A DNA stretch of 64,000 nt from Yamagishiella unicocca (lineage: Eukaryota; Chlorophyta; Chlorophyceae; Chlamydomonadales; Volvocaceae): the NCBI GenBank assembly GCA_003116995.1, contig BDSL01000006.1:682001-746000 (forward strand), read 5' to 3'. The notes under the pieces were generated by a model. That model did no database searches. It was given only the letters and a program-made list of their open reading frames with translations, and had not been told where the DNA came from. The position numbers and the translations under genes are program-made. Of this stretch, positions 47,603 to 61,000 are shown piece by piece; the first letter of the stretch is position 1, and every line of letters begins with the position of its first letter.

Positions 47603-49466
47603 TTAGTCCTATCGAGCAGGTTACAGCGAGCGCAGATAAGAGACGTGAGCTGGAGGGGGGGGAGAATCACCGTGGACGGTGCGGACGAAGCATGCGGGGA
47701 AGGCTGGCCGTCATGGGCGCTCGGCATGCTTGGCGTCCGCGATGCCTCGGGCTGTAGGGAAGAGGGTTAGTTTCCGTGAGTTGTTGTTTTGGTGCGTGTG
47801 TCGGACAGGCCAAGGAGCCTGTTAACTGGTATACTTCCACCTAGGGTGTTGTGTACATATTGTGCCTTATAGCTACTGAGCTACAACTTCCCGACTCAGG
47901 ACGATCGCCGCAGCGGCGATCATCAGAAGTAGATGACGACGCACGACTATGCTAATTGACTCGTGTTCTTATCCATGAGCGCTCCGCGCTGACCCTGACC
48001 GATCTACTAACTGTGTATGCATGGTGGGACGCTTGCTTGCTTCATTCATCTTCTCCGCTCCTGCTTGTGGTGCTGGTGCTGCTGACGGAATGAGGGCGCA
48101 GGTTACGGCTGTCGTTCAGATGGTGGCACACAGCAGCAGGTGTCCTACGCGAGCGGGCGTCACCATGTGGACGCGCTTCTGTTGGCATTCCTGTGCGTGC
48201 CGTGCTGCGGCCAAGGCCGTACTGAACCTGTAATGATTCGGCGCATCGAATATAGTTTGGACGGAATACGCTAGCAAACAAGATTTCAACCGATGTGCCT
48301 GTGTAGGAACTAGGTGGCCGCTGGGTGACCGGCGCTCTGGGAATCACCTCTGGAAGCTCGTCAGGCGCGCCAACAGCCCACGTCATATTTTACTCGTGCC
48401 GAATCGCTTGCAGACGTTTGCTCGCGATGGCAGTCCCTTCGGTAGGAACGCCTAAAAACCCAGCTCCTACTAGAGGCGCAAAGTAAGGAGAGCCCAGCAA
48501 CCCGTCGTACCCTGAGCCGTACGGGGCGCAGCATTGCGGTAGCTCCCAGACGTTGCTGATTCAACCGCCCGCAGACCTTCCACATCGGAGCGCCCAACCG
48601 ATCAGACATTTCGGCACTGTGCATCTGACGGGTACCCCTCGGCTTCAAAATTCGCCACCTGACGACTTGCTGTATAACGGTTCCCAAACATATTTTTGGC
48701 TGAATGGCGCACATGATGGCGTCCGACCCCGCATGCAGCACAAGAGGACCGCGCGACGGGGACCGCGAGCTCCTCAAAAGAAATAATTCCCTGCTAGCGC
48801 CACTTGCGAGTTGCGCACGCACCGCCCCAGCATTGGCCCGGCCATGCAACATGATTCGGTGCACTTCATAAGCTAATACCCTAGCGCCGGCCCCGCCGCG
48901 TGCCCGACCCACATGGCGCCTTGCACGCTCTCCTGCCTGCCTACGGCCTATGGGGCGTGGAAACCAAGCGGCGTGATATACGATTAGCCCCCGTTGCCCA
49001 CATCCTCCTATCCTATATCCATCCAGGTCCCGTAAAAGCCTAAACGGTTCACCACTTCATTAAGCGCAGCTGGACGGCGCCGGCAGTCGCTAGTCCCAGC
49101 ACCATCACCGCCAACACCAGCCACTGCGCCACGGCATTGGATGCAAAATAATATCCCCTCCACCCCCTTAGCTTGTTTACTCAGCATCGCCTGCTGCTTC
49201 AGCCCAGAGCCGTACTACGGCCGTACTCACGGTCGAAACCGCCATATCCCTCTGGGCTACCCTACATCCCAAATCTGCCTAAAAAACAATGTCGAGCCCA
49301 CCTGCAGATCACCCCTCTGTACGCACCGTCCATCGCCCTCATCCTTGCTCCACCACAACACTTCAACACCAGGCTGTGCGTGCGTGACATGCATGCTGGC
49401 TGGCCCCTACCTGGTGGCCCCTACCAGCCCTGGCCCCTACCTGGTGGCCCCTACCAGCCCTGGCCC
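47603..49466. other. Region between convergent NSA2 and coiled-coil genes
   Basis: The two neighbours converge on this 1.9 kb, so both 3' untranslated regions should lie here. The short frames on both strands carry no family pattern. No gene seen. Confidence 0.4.
48229..48233 (+). terminator. Candidate TGTAA polyadenylation signal for NSA2
   Basis: First plus-strand TGTAA after the NSA2 stop, about 630 bases downstream. Confidence 0.35.
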
Positions 49467-52400
49467 CTACCGTGCCGTCTCGCCAGAGATCCAGCCCCAC
49501 AGCCCCACGCGCGCACGACGCGGCTTGGGCCGACCCACCGCTGCCTCAGCCAGAAGATCATCATCCAGCAGGCCTCCGTCGCCGGCGAGGCCCGAGCCAT
49601 GCACCAACCCACCCGGTGCAGCCGATGCCGGCGAGCCGATAGCTGCGATCGGGGCGGCACGAGGCGACGGCGGCGCTTCGTACGGCGGCAACACCAAGAG
49701 CGTGTTGCAGTCGCCGTTGCCGTCCGCGGCACCGGCAGCACCGATGGCGGGCGGCGCCGCCCCGGCGGCTATCGCCGCGGCCGCGACGGCCGCCGCCGCG
49801 GCAGCGGCCAGGTCCAGCCGATGCGCGTGCGGCTGGTGGTGCGGTCCGTGCGGGTTGTCACCGGCATCACCCCCTGCTGCTTGCATGTGGTGAGGCTGCG
49901 GTGGCACACCGTCCTGGGGTGACGGCGGCGGCGCGTGGTCAATGCCTAAGGCCAGGTGGTTGAACGGCGACACGAGGTGCTGCAGAGCCGGCGGCGACGA
50001 TGACTGTGCTGGCAAGGAGGACTGCTGCTGCGGCGGCGGCAGCTTGCCCGCGCGCTGCTGCTGCTGCTGGGTGCTGGCCGTCGCCGCCTCCACCTCCGCC
50101 GCCGCCGCCGCAGGGCGCGAGTGTGAGTCCACGAAGCTGCCAAACGCCGCCTCCGCGACGGGGAGGACCCTGGTGGCCGCTTCCGCCGCCCCCTCCGCGA
50201 ACGCGTACATCGAATCCACGCTGTTGCGGTTGGGCCCGGGAGTCACCTCCGCCTCCGCCGACTGCCCCTGCGCCACCTGCTGCTGCGGTCGTGGTGCATG
50301 CACGGGCTCCAGCCCCTTATGTGCCTCGTCGCCGTGATGCTGCGGCTGCTGCGTGCCGGACTGGGGCTCCGCCGGCGGCAGCCCCGCCGCCGCCGCCTCC
50401 GGCGGCTGCTCCCCGCGTAGCACCGCCATGCTCTGCTGCTGCTTCTGCAACACCTGCTCCAGGGTTTCCATATGACCGGCTAGCTCAATGATATACGCGG
50501 CCGTCTCGCCGGCGCTCAGTCGACGGGCCGACAGGCCCTCCAGGCGTGATAGGATGCGCGGGATATCGAGGTCTGGCGGTGGCGGAGCCGCCGCCTCCGA
50601 GCCGGCTGCTGCTCCGGAACCCTCCGGGTGATTCCCCTGCTCGTTCTGGTTTTTTAGCTGCAGGGCCAGGCGGGCGGTGGTGGCCAGGGAGACCTCTTCC
50701 ACCAGCCGCCGCACCTCCTCCGCCAGCATCAGCAGCTTCCAGTCCGCCTCCGTCAATGCGCCGCCGGGCATGGGTGCCTCTGTGGAGCTACCGGCGGCGG
50801 CGACGGGGCCGCCGGGGCGCCACGCGCCACCCGGCGGCCACTTCTGCTGCTGCGGGGAGTGGTGCGGCGGCCTGGGCGGCTCGAGGCCGGGGCTGTAGGG
50901 ATGGGGTGCTGACCCATGGGACGCTGCGCCGGCTCCGTTTGATGTCCCGCGCGCCGGGTCCGGCGGGTGCTGGCCGTTGGAGTTGTAGTGGTGGGTCTGG
51001 TGGGGCGAGCCCGGGTAGTGGAGGGGCGGGCCCTGGCCCTGAGCCTGGGCGTGCACATGCGCTGCCGCCAGCTGCGACTGCGCCTGCACCAGGCGGCCCT
51101 GCAACGTACGCACCTCAGCCTCCCGGTTGGAGACAGCGGTCTTGCAGTCTGCGAGAGGGCAGGGATGGGTACAGAGGAAACACGTGGAGACAGCATAGGA
51201 GAAAGAGGGGGCAGGGGAAGGGAGGGCACGAGCCGCGCACGAAAAATACACACGGGCACACACATGTTGAGGATGTGGGACGGCACGATGGGACCAAGGA
51301 GAATGGGCTGGCCGGCGCAATGCCGGTATTCCGGACGCCACCGTGGGGTCGAGCCCATTTACCCCTTCAATGTTATACCTCGAGAACTCTCTGCCCTATC
51401 CGGGGACACCTTCCTCCGCACCAACCGTCTGCCCACGCGACCCGTCCCTACCCACCCGCCAGCACGTTGGCCTGTGCGTTGACTTTGGCCACCAGCTCGC
51501 TGTTCTCGTCGATGAGGCGCCCGATGGTCTTGGCCGCCTGGTCGCACTGCCGCCGCACGTCCAGGCTCACATGCTCGGCGGCGCGGGCGCGGTCCTCGGC
51601 TGCGCGCACCGCCACGCGCTGCGCCTCCTCCGCGGCCACAATGCGGGACAGGTCGGCTCGGAGCATGCCGACCTCCTGGAGAGGCGACGCGGGGCGGGGC
51701 GGCCGCGGCACGGTACGGCGGGGACGGGCGTTACTGGCCCTGCTACGCTCCAGGGGTGCCCTTTGCTGTTGCACCCAGCCGCCACTCCTTCCCGCCGTCC
51801 AGCTCCCTTCCACCCCTACGGCTGTCCTCTGAAGGCTTAGGCCTTGACGGACACTCCCCCGACTCCCTGTGACGCCATTCGACGCCATCCTCCAGCTCAC
51901 GCACCCCCTCCCACCTCTTCCGCCTTTCCTCAGATAGGCATGGCCGCACACGCAAGCCCACCACTGGCGTCACTGAACTTCACACCGCTGTCGGTAGCAC
52001 ATGTCAATCACCGGACCCTACCTTCTGGAGCCTGGCCACCTGCTCCTCGTGCTGCTGCTGTTGTTGCTGCTGTTGTTGCTGTTGCTGCTGAGGCGCGCCG
52101 CTGGCGCCGGGCCCCGCGCCGCCGCTGCCAGCGTTGCCGCTGCCAACCGCCAAGCCCACAAACGTGCTGCTGCCGACGCTGCCTCCCGTCTTCAGCGGCA
52201 TGTGGCCGCCGCTGCTGCTGCCCGGCAGCCCCGCGGGCGCGCTGCCCATCCCACTCAGCAAGCTCCCGCTGCCGCCGCCGGAGGGATGCCCCGACGCTGG
52301 CTGCTGCTGCTGCGGGTACAGCGGCGGTGGCCTCGGCGACCTGGGCAATGGGTCGCTGTTGGCGCCCGCGATGAAGGCACCGGAGGAGCTGCCACCGCCG

Positions 52401-54589
52401 CCACCGCCACCCAGCTCAGTTTCAAGCTGCGCGGTGGGAAGTGGGATGGGATGGGAGAGGGTGCGTCAGGAAGAGGCGTGGGATGAAAAGAAAAGGAGGA
52501 AAAGGCAGCGCGAGGTGCCCTCAAGACCCCAGCGCGAGGTGACCCCAGCGCGCGGCACGCGTGCGCAAGTAACGAGTGCTAAACATGCGCGAGAAACAGA
52601 AAGCAAAGACGGGTACAGTACTGGGATCCCCTGCCGTCGCCGTTCCCAAAGCCCCGCGTAAACCTGCCCCTGATCCCTGCCGCCTGCTCCTGCGCCTCCA
52701 GCACGGCCTCCACCCCGCGCCAGCCACTCCGAGCCCCAGTCACCTGCTTCAGCTTCTTCACCGCCGAGCGCCCCTCCGCATCCGCCGCCGCCAGCTGCTG
52801 CCGCAGGTCCTCGCTCACTCGACGCTCCTCCTCCAGCGCCCGCTCCGCCTTGTGCAACCGCAGAGCCCACCGCTCCTCGTCGGCGGGGGCCAGGTGCGCG
52901 CCCGGGCCGCCGACACCGCGCTGGGGCGGGGAAGCTCTGCACACCCATTGCAAGGGTGCGGGGGACCAGGGGTGCGAGAGCACGGGGTGAAGCAGTGGCG
53001 GAGGGGCCAAGGCGGCGATGGAAGAATGCAGCCCAAACCCGGACTCAAGGACACAAGCCGGGCGTCGGTTACTGTGTGCTGTCTTGACACCGCAAAGCTC
53101 GGCCCTGCTACACATCGCATCCGCGCCATGCCCTGCCTCTGCAGGACGCCCTCCCGCCTACTCGCTCTCCCGCCCGCCGTCCCGCCAGCGCAGGCAAACG
53201 CGTACATAACACACAGTAGCACAGCAGTAAACCCCCGCCATAAAAAGCTGCCGCTGGTAGCCGACACCCGGAAGCCGCGTAAGGCGCATCATGAGCGCGT
53301 AAGGCGCCCAGCCACCATTGCCAACGGGCTGCCTACAACACGGCAGCGGGAAGGGGCCTCCCCGCGCGCACCTGTGTGCGTGGTCCGATTGGCCTGGCCC
53401 TGTGGCGCCCGGTTTCGAGCCGGGGCCGCCCTGGCCACTGGGCGCCGTTGCTGCTGCTGCGGCCGCCGCCTGTGCGCTTGCTGCCGCAGCCGCTGCCGCC
53501 TGCGTCTCCTCGAGCTGGCGCTGCAGGCGGGACACGTCCGCATGCCGCGCCTCCAGCTCCCGCATTGCCGCCGCCTGCGAGGACCCCATGTGCTCGTGCT
53601 CGCGCACTGTGGCGGCGTGCTGGGCGATCAGGCGCTCGTGGTCGACCTGGCGGGGCAACGAGGCGGGGGCCCGAGTTTGGAATTAGGGTTTTGAGGGGTG
53701 AAGGGTCCGGGTGCGCGTTTGGGGGCGATGAATCCATGAGCGGCGGATAGCGTGCTGCATGACAGGGCGACCAACCTAGCGCGCCCGCAGCCGCCAAGGA
53801 GGAGGCATTCGGCTCATGCTTCGGGGAGAGCAACGTGTAGGGTAAAATCATTCACGAAGCATGGCGCTGTTTCAAATGCCTCTCCTGTCCGCCAACCGCT
53901 GCCCGGCATTCATACGACCTCATACAAGACATGCGCTTGCATGGAGACGGGGACAGGGCAAATCCCGCCGGTAAATGGACGTGGGGTGGTATCAACTCGC
54001 CCGGACAGAGCCGAAGGGAGGGGGAAACCGTGACCGGGGCGCACACCTGGAGTGCGTGGTGCGCCGCTGTGGCGACATGAAGCTGCCGGCCGAGCTCATC
54101 CGAGCGCTGCTTCTCCGCAGCAAGCTCGGCCGAGAGGTGGTCTATTTGTGCACAGAGAGCGCGTCCTTCCTGCTGGTGCTGCTCAAGCTGTGTGCGGACG
54201 GACTGGAGCTCGCGCTCTAGTTCCTGAACTTTCTGCGCGTTCTGGTCCACGTTTGGTACGTTCATCGCTGCAGCAGCGTCCGGCGTTGCCTGCACGCCTG
54301 GGATCATTGATGGCTGTCCTGGCACAGGTTGCTGGCCAGGCCATGCATGCACGTATGGTGGAAGCATATGATGGTTCCATTGAGCTGTGACCGACGGATG
54401 TGCTGGTGCACCACTGTGCTGGCCGGGCAACCCGCCTGCACGTTGCGACACAAACAGGTCCGACGCAACGGCCTGCCCCTGTTGCGAGCCTCCCGCCTGA
54501 TCCGCATAGTAGATGTAAGGATGACCTGTTGTCCCCAAGCTGCCGGCAAAAGGAATGCCTGTACTCGTGTTCATAACCCAATTTGACAT
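49467..54589 (-). CDS. Long coiled-coil protein of unknown function
   Basis: I do not recognise the family. Six minus-strand exons (54589-54047, 53646-53372, 52936-52744, 52426-52022, 51675-51456, 51148-49467) join in frame to 1,105 residues. The first ~115 residues are polar and low-complexity with many His, Pro and Gln. Coiled-coil helices follow at about 115-180 (VQELERELQSVRTQLEQHQQ), 182-235 (REHEHMGSSQAAAMRELEAR), 285-335 (LRLHKAERALEEERRVSEDL), 470-545 (RIVAAEEAQRVAVRAAEDRA) and 545-580. Gly/Ser/Pro-rich inserts separate them, and residues near 455 hold a run of thirteen Gln. The last exon is Pro/Gln/Ala-rich with further helices (AAYIIELAGHMETLEQVLQK). No signal peptide or membrane segment. 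A centrosomal, flagellar or scaffold role is possible but unsupported. It is divergent from LACS. Confidence 0.75.
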
Positions 54590-55037
54590 TTCTTTGCTAC
54601 TACGCTCAATCCTTTCCGCTCAAGACTAAATAACACCATGAACTGTTTAACATTAACGAAATAGCCTGCGCGGCTGTCCAGAAGCTGAAATTAGGGGCAA
54701 AGGGAAGTCCGCCTAGGCTTCTTTACGTAGCTTGCTGGCCTAGGCAGCGAGGAAGGTCCGGACGGGAAGTGTTTAATAGGCAAAAACGAAAACCCTTGGG
54801 CAAATCGTAATTGGGCCGACGTGTCACCTCACGACAACCGCCTCGCAGCAACGGCCATTACTTTCGGCGGTCTCCATGCACAAAATCGCTATGTTGGCAG
54901 TCACACAGGCGAACTAATTATACCTTACAACTTTGGTGTCCATACTCACACCCACCGGTTCGGGCTTCGTTCAATTCGCGGGCCCCGACACACGAAACCA
55001 ACGCCCGCGCGCCAGGCGCGCCCTGAAACGGCCTCAA
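54590..55037. promoter_or_regulatory. Shared upstream region of coiled-coil and LACS genes
   Basis: 448 bp between divergent start codons, AT-richer than the flanking exons. An open frame continues upstream of the chosen LACS ATG to about 54,933, so a longer LACS N-terminus with a non-ATG or unseen start is not excluded. No defined element seen. Confidence 0.45.
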
Positions 55038-58000
55038 ATGGCACAGCCTAATGAACAGCAGCGCACGGATCTGCTGGCGCGGCAGCTGCTGCAGGCTGAA
55101 CGCGGCGGGCTTCAGCTCGTCCCCACAGCCGGCCACAGCAACCAGCAGCAGGGCGTCCAGCTAGAGGCGCCTACCTACAGCATTGCCCTGCCGGAAAAGC
55201 TGACTCCCGATGGCCCTTGGAGCGTCTACCGGTAAGCGGGGGAGTTGCCACGTGCGCGCCGTGCGCTATACGGCCTTCGTCCCTCCGACTCAGAGCCACG
55301 CCGCGATGCCTTACCGCGACGGCCCACCCATCCCGCAAGTATCGCTGCGGCCCTTGTGCTTCAGCTAGATGCCTCTTGGCCCTGCCGCACGCGGTATTTG
55401 GCTCGGAGCTCAGGCTCCTTGGGTCCGGCTTCGCCCCTGCGCTCGTCTGCGCTCCTTGCCCCGGTTAGGCTCTTCGCGCCTACCCCTAGACCCGTGTTTA
55501 CTGCCCTCCCTAGAGCGACATGTGGGTTGGCATGTGGGTTGGAGGAGACGTACAGCACCAAGGGGCTAACCCTGGCACCCAGGGCTGCAGCGGTCGGGTC
55601 CTTGCAGATGCCGCGGCCAGGATCGTCTGTCGGACGAAGGAAAAGCGGACTGTCTAGGCCGTGCACCACAGCGTTTGCGGTGGTTGTGGTTGTGGAGGTT
55701 GGGGACTTGTGCAACATGCATTGCTTCCTGGCCGTCCGCGGATGTGCTGGGCAGTTGCAGTTCCAGCAGCAACAGGCCGGCTCCAGGTTCCCCTGGCCTC
55801 TTCCTCAACTGGACCAGCCACACGCCATAACCCTGCAGCCTAGCCCCATTGAGCTCAAACCCAGTCTTCCCCCGTCTCTTCTGGACCGCCATCTTCACCT
55901 TGGTTTGTCGGCCGTGGATTCGCGGATCCTCCTTAAATCCCCCGTGTAACCCGCGTCCGCCCCCGCCCCCGCATCCCCTCAGGTCCGCCACCTCCCCCTT
56001 CCAGCTGGTGTCCACGTACCCTCCCCCCGCCGACCATGTGCGCACCCTGTACGACAACCTGGAGTACAGCGCGTCTAAGTACCCGCACGTGAGTGCGGGA
56101 AGGGGCCGGGGGGGGCGTTGAACTGGAGGGCGCGTGAACACAGCCAGGGGAGGGGGCCGGGGAGCGTGGGCTTGGGTGTGGGGGGTATGGGCTTGCCCTC
56201 GACGCTGCCGACTAGCGCCCGCAGAGGTGTCTGGCCCGGGGGAGGGCGTGTGCGATCTGGGTTGGCGTGTCGTCGTGTGAACCCAGATCGCTTGTCCGGG
56301 GGCCGGTTGGGCGGTAAGGCCCCGTGTAGCTTCCAACCTCTGTCGGCTACGGGGTCGTCGCCGCCAGGTGACTTTGCCGCCATCGCGCACTAACGCGCCG
56401 TTCAGCAGCTGTGCGAGTGGTGAAGGGCAGGCAACAACCTCCTCGGGTGCTCATGGGCCTTATGCGGAACCGTCGGCTGCCCAATTCAGGTCCGGGGCTC
56501 CGGCTTCCTCCCTTCCCCCTCCGTCCTAATACCCCGGCCAGAACCCAGATCCCCGACTTCCCCTGCTCCGTTGCCTGATACCCCTTCGCACCGCCGTACA
56601 GATGCCGTACCTCGGCACCCGCAAGCGGGACGACAAGGGGCGCCCTGGGCCTTACACCTGGATCACGTACGCGCAGGTGGGTGCCGACGCCACGCCGCCC
56701 CGGCCCACACTTGCCGTACCCCGCTCTCCCTGCATGGGGCTCCTGCCCCCGTCCATCGGACATCGGACTCTCCTCTCCCTACGCTTACCCCTGCTCCTCA
56801 CTTGCCCTGCTCTCCCTACGCTTACCCCTGCTCCTCACCCTTCGCACCACTGCATGCCCGCACCACCACCACCACCGCCACGACAGCCGCCACCGCAGCA
56901 ATCCACCCGCCATAGCGTCATTCCCCTGTTAAGTGCCGCTGACGATCTCCCCTCCTGTTCTCTTTTGTATCTCCCCTCCCCTCCCCCTGCTCACCCTCCG
57001 CCCTCCAGACCAGCGACGTGCGTACGGCTATAGGTTCTGGTCTGGTGCAGCTCGGCCTGCAACCCAAGGCGGGCGTGGGCATCTACTCGGTCAACTGCAA
57101 GGGTGCGGACCGGAGGCTTGGGGGTGGGAGAAGGTCCCTGGGGCTTTAGGGAGGGAGGGAGGGAGGCCGGGGTTATCCGAGGTGGGTGCTAATGGTGGGT
57201 GCTAATGCTGGAGGAGAGCTGGTGCGAGGTGGTGGGGTGGCGGGGTGGGAACAAAACCCGAGGCACCCGGGGAAGGTACACGTGGTGGCAGTGGGGTGGC
57301 GGGGGCCAGGGGTTTGAACCTAGTGGCAAAGGACAGAAGATGGAGGAGATGGAGGAGGTGGAGGAGGTCCAGTGCGGCCCATCTGCCCCCCGCATGCATG
57401 CCTGCTCCCGTCCGTCGTGCACCCTACCCTCCCCCCGCCCGCCACCTGGTTGCACCGCCTCCTTCCTCCCAGAGTCCCGAACATCTGACCCCCGACCCCC
57501 GCCTCTCCTCTATGTCGTGTTCGACGATTTCCTCGCCAAACACACACACACACTCCCCTCCCCCTTCCCTCGGCCCCCCCCCAGACTGGCTGTTGTTCGA
57601 CTCCGCCATCCACGCCTACTCGATGGTCAGCGTGCCGCTGTACGACACGCTGGGCCCCGACGCCGTGGAGTTCATCGCCAACCATGCCGAGCTGGCGGCC
57701 GTGGGTGTCAGTGCGGCGGTGCTGCCCACCATCATGACCTGCCTGCCCCGCTGCCCGGGCATACGGCTGCTGGTGCGTGGGCTGCTTAGGGCTGGTCAGG
57801 GTTTTGGGGGCGGCAGGCGGCGGCGGTGGTGGTTGGGCTCTCGGGCGTGGTTGACGGCCCTGGTTTGTCGCCCATCCACCTGTCATCCGTTATCGTACGG
57901 GTAAACCTAAGGTTACCTCTATCCGCCGGCGGCCTCTTTCACGTAGCCTTAAACAGTTTTCCTCGCATCCCCGGGTCTTCCTCCCACTCCTCCCCCTCCC

Positions 58001-61000
58001 GCCTCCCAACCTGCCCCCGCCTGCCCCCCTCCCCCCCTCCCCGCCCGCCCAGGTCGTGTGGGGTGCCACGGGGCCGCTGCCCGAGCCCCCCGCCGGCGTC
58101 AACTGCCGGCTGGTGACCCTGGACGCGCTGGAGCAGCTGGGCCGCCGCCACCCGCGGGCCCACATGCCGCCCAAGCCCTCGGACACCGCCACCCTCTGCT
58201 ACACCAGCGGAACCACGGGGCAGCCCAAGGGTAGGCCCGCCTCAGCCCTTGCCCCTCCCGCCGCTCCCCCCTCCCCACTCTGCCCGTCCCCTCAACCTCC
58301 GTCACACCCTCCCTCTCATCCCTCCCCTCCCACCCCGGTTCCTTTCTGTAACCCGCCTACCCCGGTTCTTTTCTGTAACCCGCCCACCCCGGGTTCCCTT
58401 TCATTCCCCCCGCCCCCAACCCAGGCGCTGTGCTGACTCACGCCAACCTGATTTCCAACGCCGCCGGCACCGCCACCCTGCTGAGCGAGTCCAGCCCCGG
58501 CGACCGCCACCTCAGCTACCTGCCGCTGGCGCACATCTACGAGCGAGTCAACGTGGTACTGGTGCGTGGGGTGGAGGGAGGGGAGGGGAGGGGCCGGAGG
58601 GTGGGAGGGAGGGAGGGGAGGAGAGGGGCCCGGAGGGTGGGGTGAAGGGAGGGGAGGGGAGGGGCCCGGAGGGTGGGAGGGAGGCGGTTCCGTTCCTTGG
58701 TCTGCAGCTGCCGCCCGGCGCCCGTTCCACCCACCTGCTGGTAACTTAGGGGTGTCTCTTCCAAGCAGTTTGCAGCACGCACGCATGCCCCCTCCTGGGC
58801 CTTAATCGGGCTTATCGCCCCCCCGTGGTGCCTGTTGCCCCTGTTACCGTACCCGCTTGCGCCTTTCCTGACTCCCCCTTCCCCTCGTTCCCCCTCCCTT
58901 CCCTTCCCCCCGCAGCTGACGCATCTGGGCGCCGCCATCGGCTTCTACTCGGGCAATGTGCAGGTGCCGTGGTTGGAGAGGCGGGGGGACGCGGATGCGA
59001 GGGCGAAGCAGGCCCGGGGGATAGGCACATGGCATGTGGTGCGGATTTGCGGGCGATGGGGTTACCGCCGAGTTGCAGCAACCCATGGGTCGAGCGGGGG
59101 GCACACGTGCCTTTGCGTGACCTCCCCGTCCTCCCCCCGGTCAGTGCCCCCTCGGACCCGGCCCTACCCGACCACACCCGCCTTGCAACTCCCCCCCCCG
59201 CCCTCCGCCCTCCGCACCCCCCCCCTCAGGAGCTCCTGGACGACGTGACGACCCTCAAACCCCAGGTCGGTTGGTGTGTCCAGGGAGGGGTCTGCGGAGT
59301 AAAAAGGAACAGCGATGAGTGGGGCACGTCCTGATGACGGGCGAGCTGGCCGTCATTGCGTCTGATAGTCCCACCTCGCCTTCTCCCTGCCCCCACACGC
59401 CCTCGCCCTACCGGCCCGACTCGCCTACCAGTGTGACAGCCCAAGTCCCAAACACCCTCAAATCCTCTCGACCCGTCTCGACCCCTTTTGGCAAAGCCTG
59501 CCCGTAACCTCAACGCCGGCCACCCTCTCCCCATATCCCCCCACCCTCTCCCCTCCCTCCCCTCCCTGGAGCGCAGATCTTCGTGTCCGTACCCCGCTTG
59601 TGGAACCGCATCCACGACCGCGTCATGCTCGCCGTACAGACTGGCTCCCCGCTGGCTCGCGCGCTGTTCGAGCGGGCGTATGCGCACAAGAAGGCGGCGC
59701 TGGCACGGGGCGACCCGGTGGGCGGGCGCTGGGGGCGGCTGTACGACAAGCTGGTGTTCAGTAAGATCCGGTCCAAGCTGGGCGGCGAGCTCAAGTACAT
59801 GATCTCGGGTGGGTGGGCTGGCTGAGAGGAAACCCATACTGGGCGGGTGGGCGGGGGGGGGAGGAGAGGGGTGCTGTATGTGGGTTGTTGGGTGTGGGGT
59901 GGGAGGACGGATTGGTAGTGGGGTGATATGGTCGACGGTATGGGTCGCCGGGGCCTTGATGAAGGAAAGAAGTTGAGCCAACACATTCTCCACAGACTTA
60001 CGCCTCCCTGGTTGCCTCCCAAGCTCCAATCCTCACCCGCCCCCTCGGTCCCCCTCCTCGCTGCCCCTCCCCTCCCCCGCCTCCCCTCCCCCTCCTCGCT
60101 GCCCCCCCCCCTCCCCCGCCTGCCCTCAGGCGCCTCGCCCATCAGCGAGGAGGTGATGTCCTTCCTGCGCATCTGTTTCGGAGCCACCGTTCTGGAGGGG
60201 TACGGCATGACGGAGGCGGCCTGCACCATCTCCACCACCCGCTCCGATGACCTGACCACGGGCCACGTGGGGGCGCCCAACCCCGCGGTGGAGGTCAAGC
60301 TGGTGGACATACCCGAGATGGGATACACAAGCAGGGACAGCCCGTACCCACGGTACGGCAGGGGCCGGCGCAAGTGGGGGGGCTGGACGGGGGGTTTGGT
60401 AAGAGAATCCAGTTGGCGTGACGACGATGCAAGGGCGTAGTGCGTGTGTACGAACTCGTGAGCACGTTCTCAAGCCGCCAGCAAGCCAGCGCCTCCTTGC
60501 GTCCTCTCCCCTTGCGTGCCCTGGGGCTCCCTGGGATCTTGTACGGACAAGGTCTCCCTGCTGTGCTTTCCCTGCCCTCCCTGCAGCGGTGAGATCTGTG
60601 TGCGCGGCCCCTCCATCTTCGCGGGCTACTACAAGGACGAGGCGCAGACGCGGGATGTGCTGGACGAGGACGGCTGGCTCCACACGGGTGGGAGGGGGGG
60701 CTGACGGGAGGTGGAGGGGTGGCGGAGGTGGAGGTTGAGAGGAGATCCGTGGGTCGACACGTTGAGCGGAGTAATATCATAAGAGGATACAGGTTTTCAA
60801 CACGCGTGTTGCATTACGCGTGGGGGTTGACGGGAGACCCGTGGGTCGGCGCATCCCGCGGGGGGGGGCGCGCGGGGCCTCGCGGGAACAGTAAAACCCG
60901 CATCGGGGCTCATCCTCGTCTCGTGGTATTAATCGTTGTTTTTACGACTCTTGCGTCGCCTTGGTGTCTCCGCCTTGGCACCTCCCTCTCCTCCGTCCCG

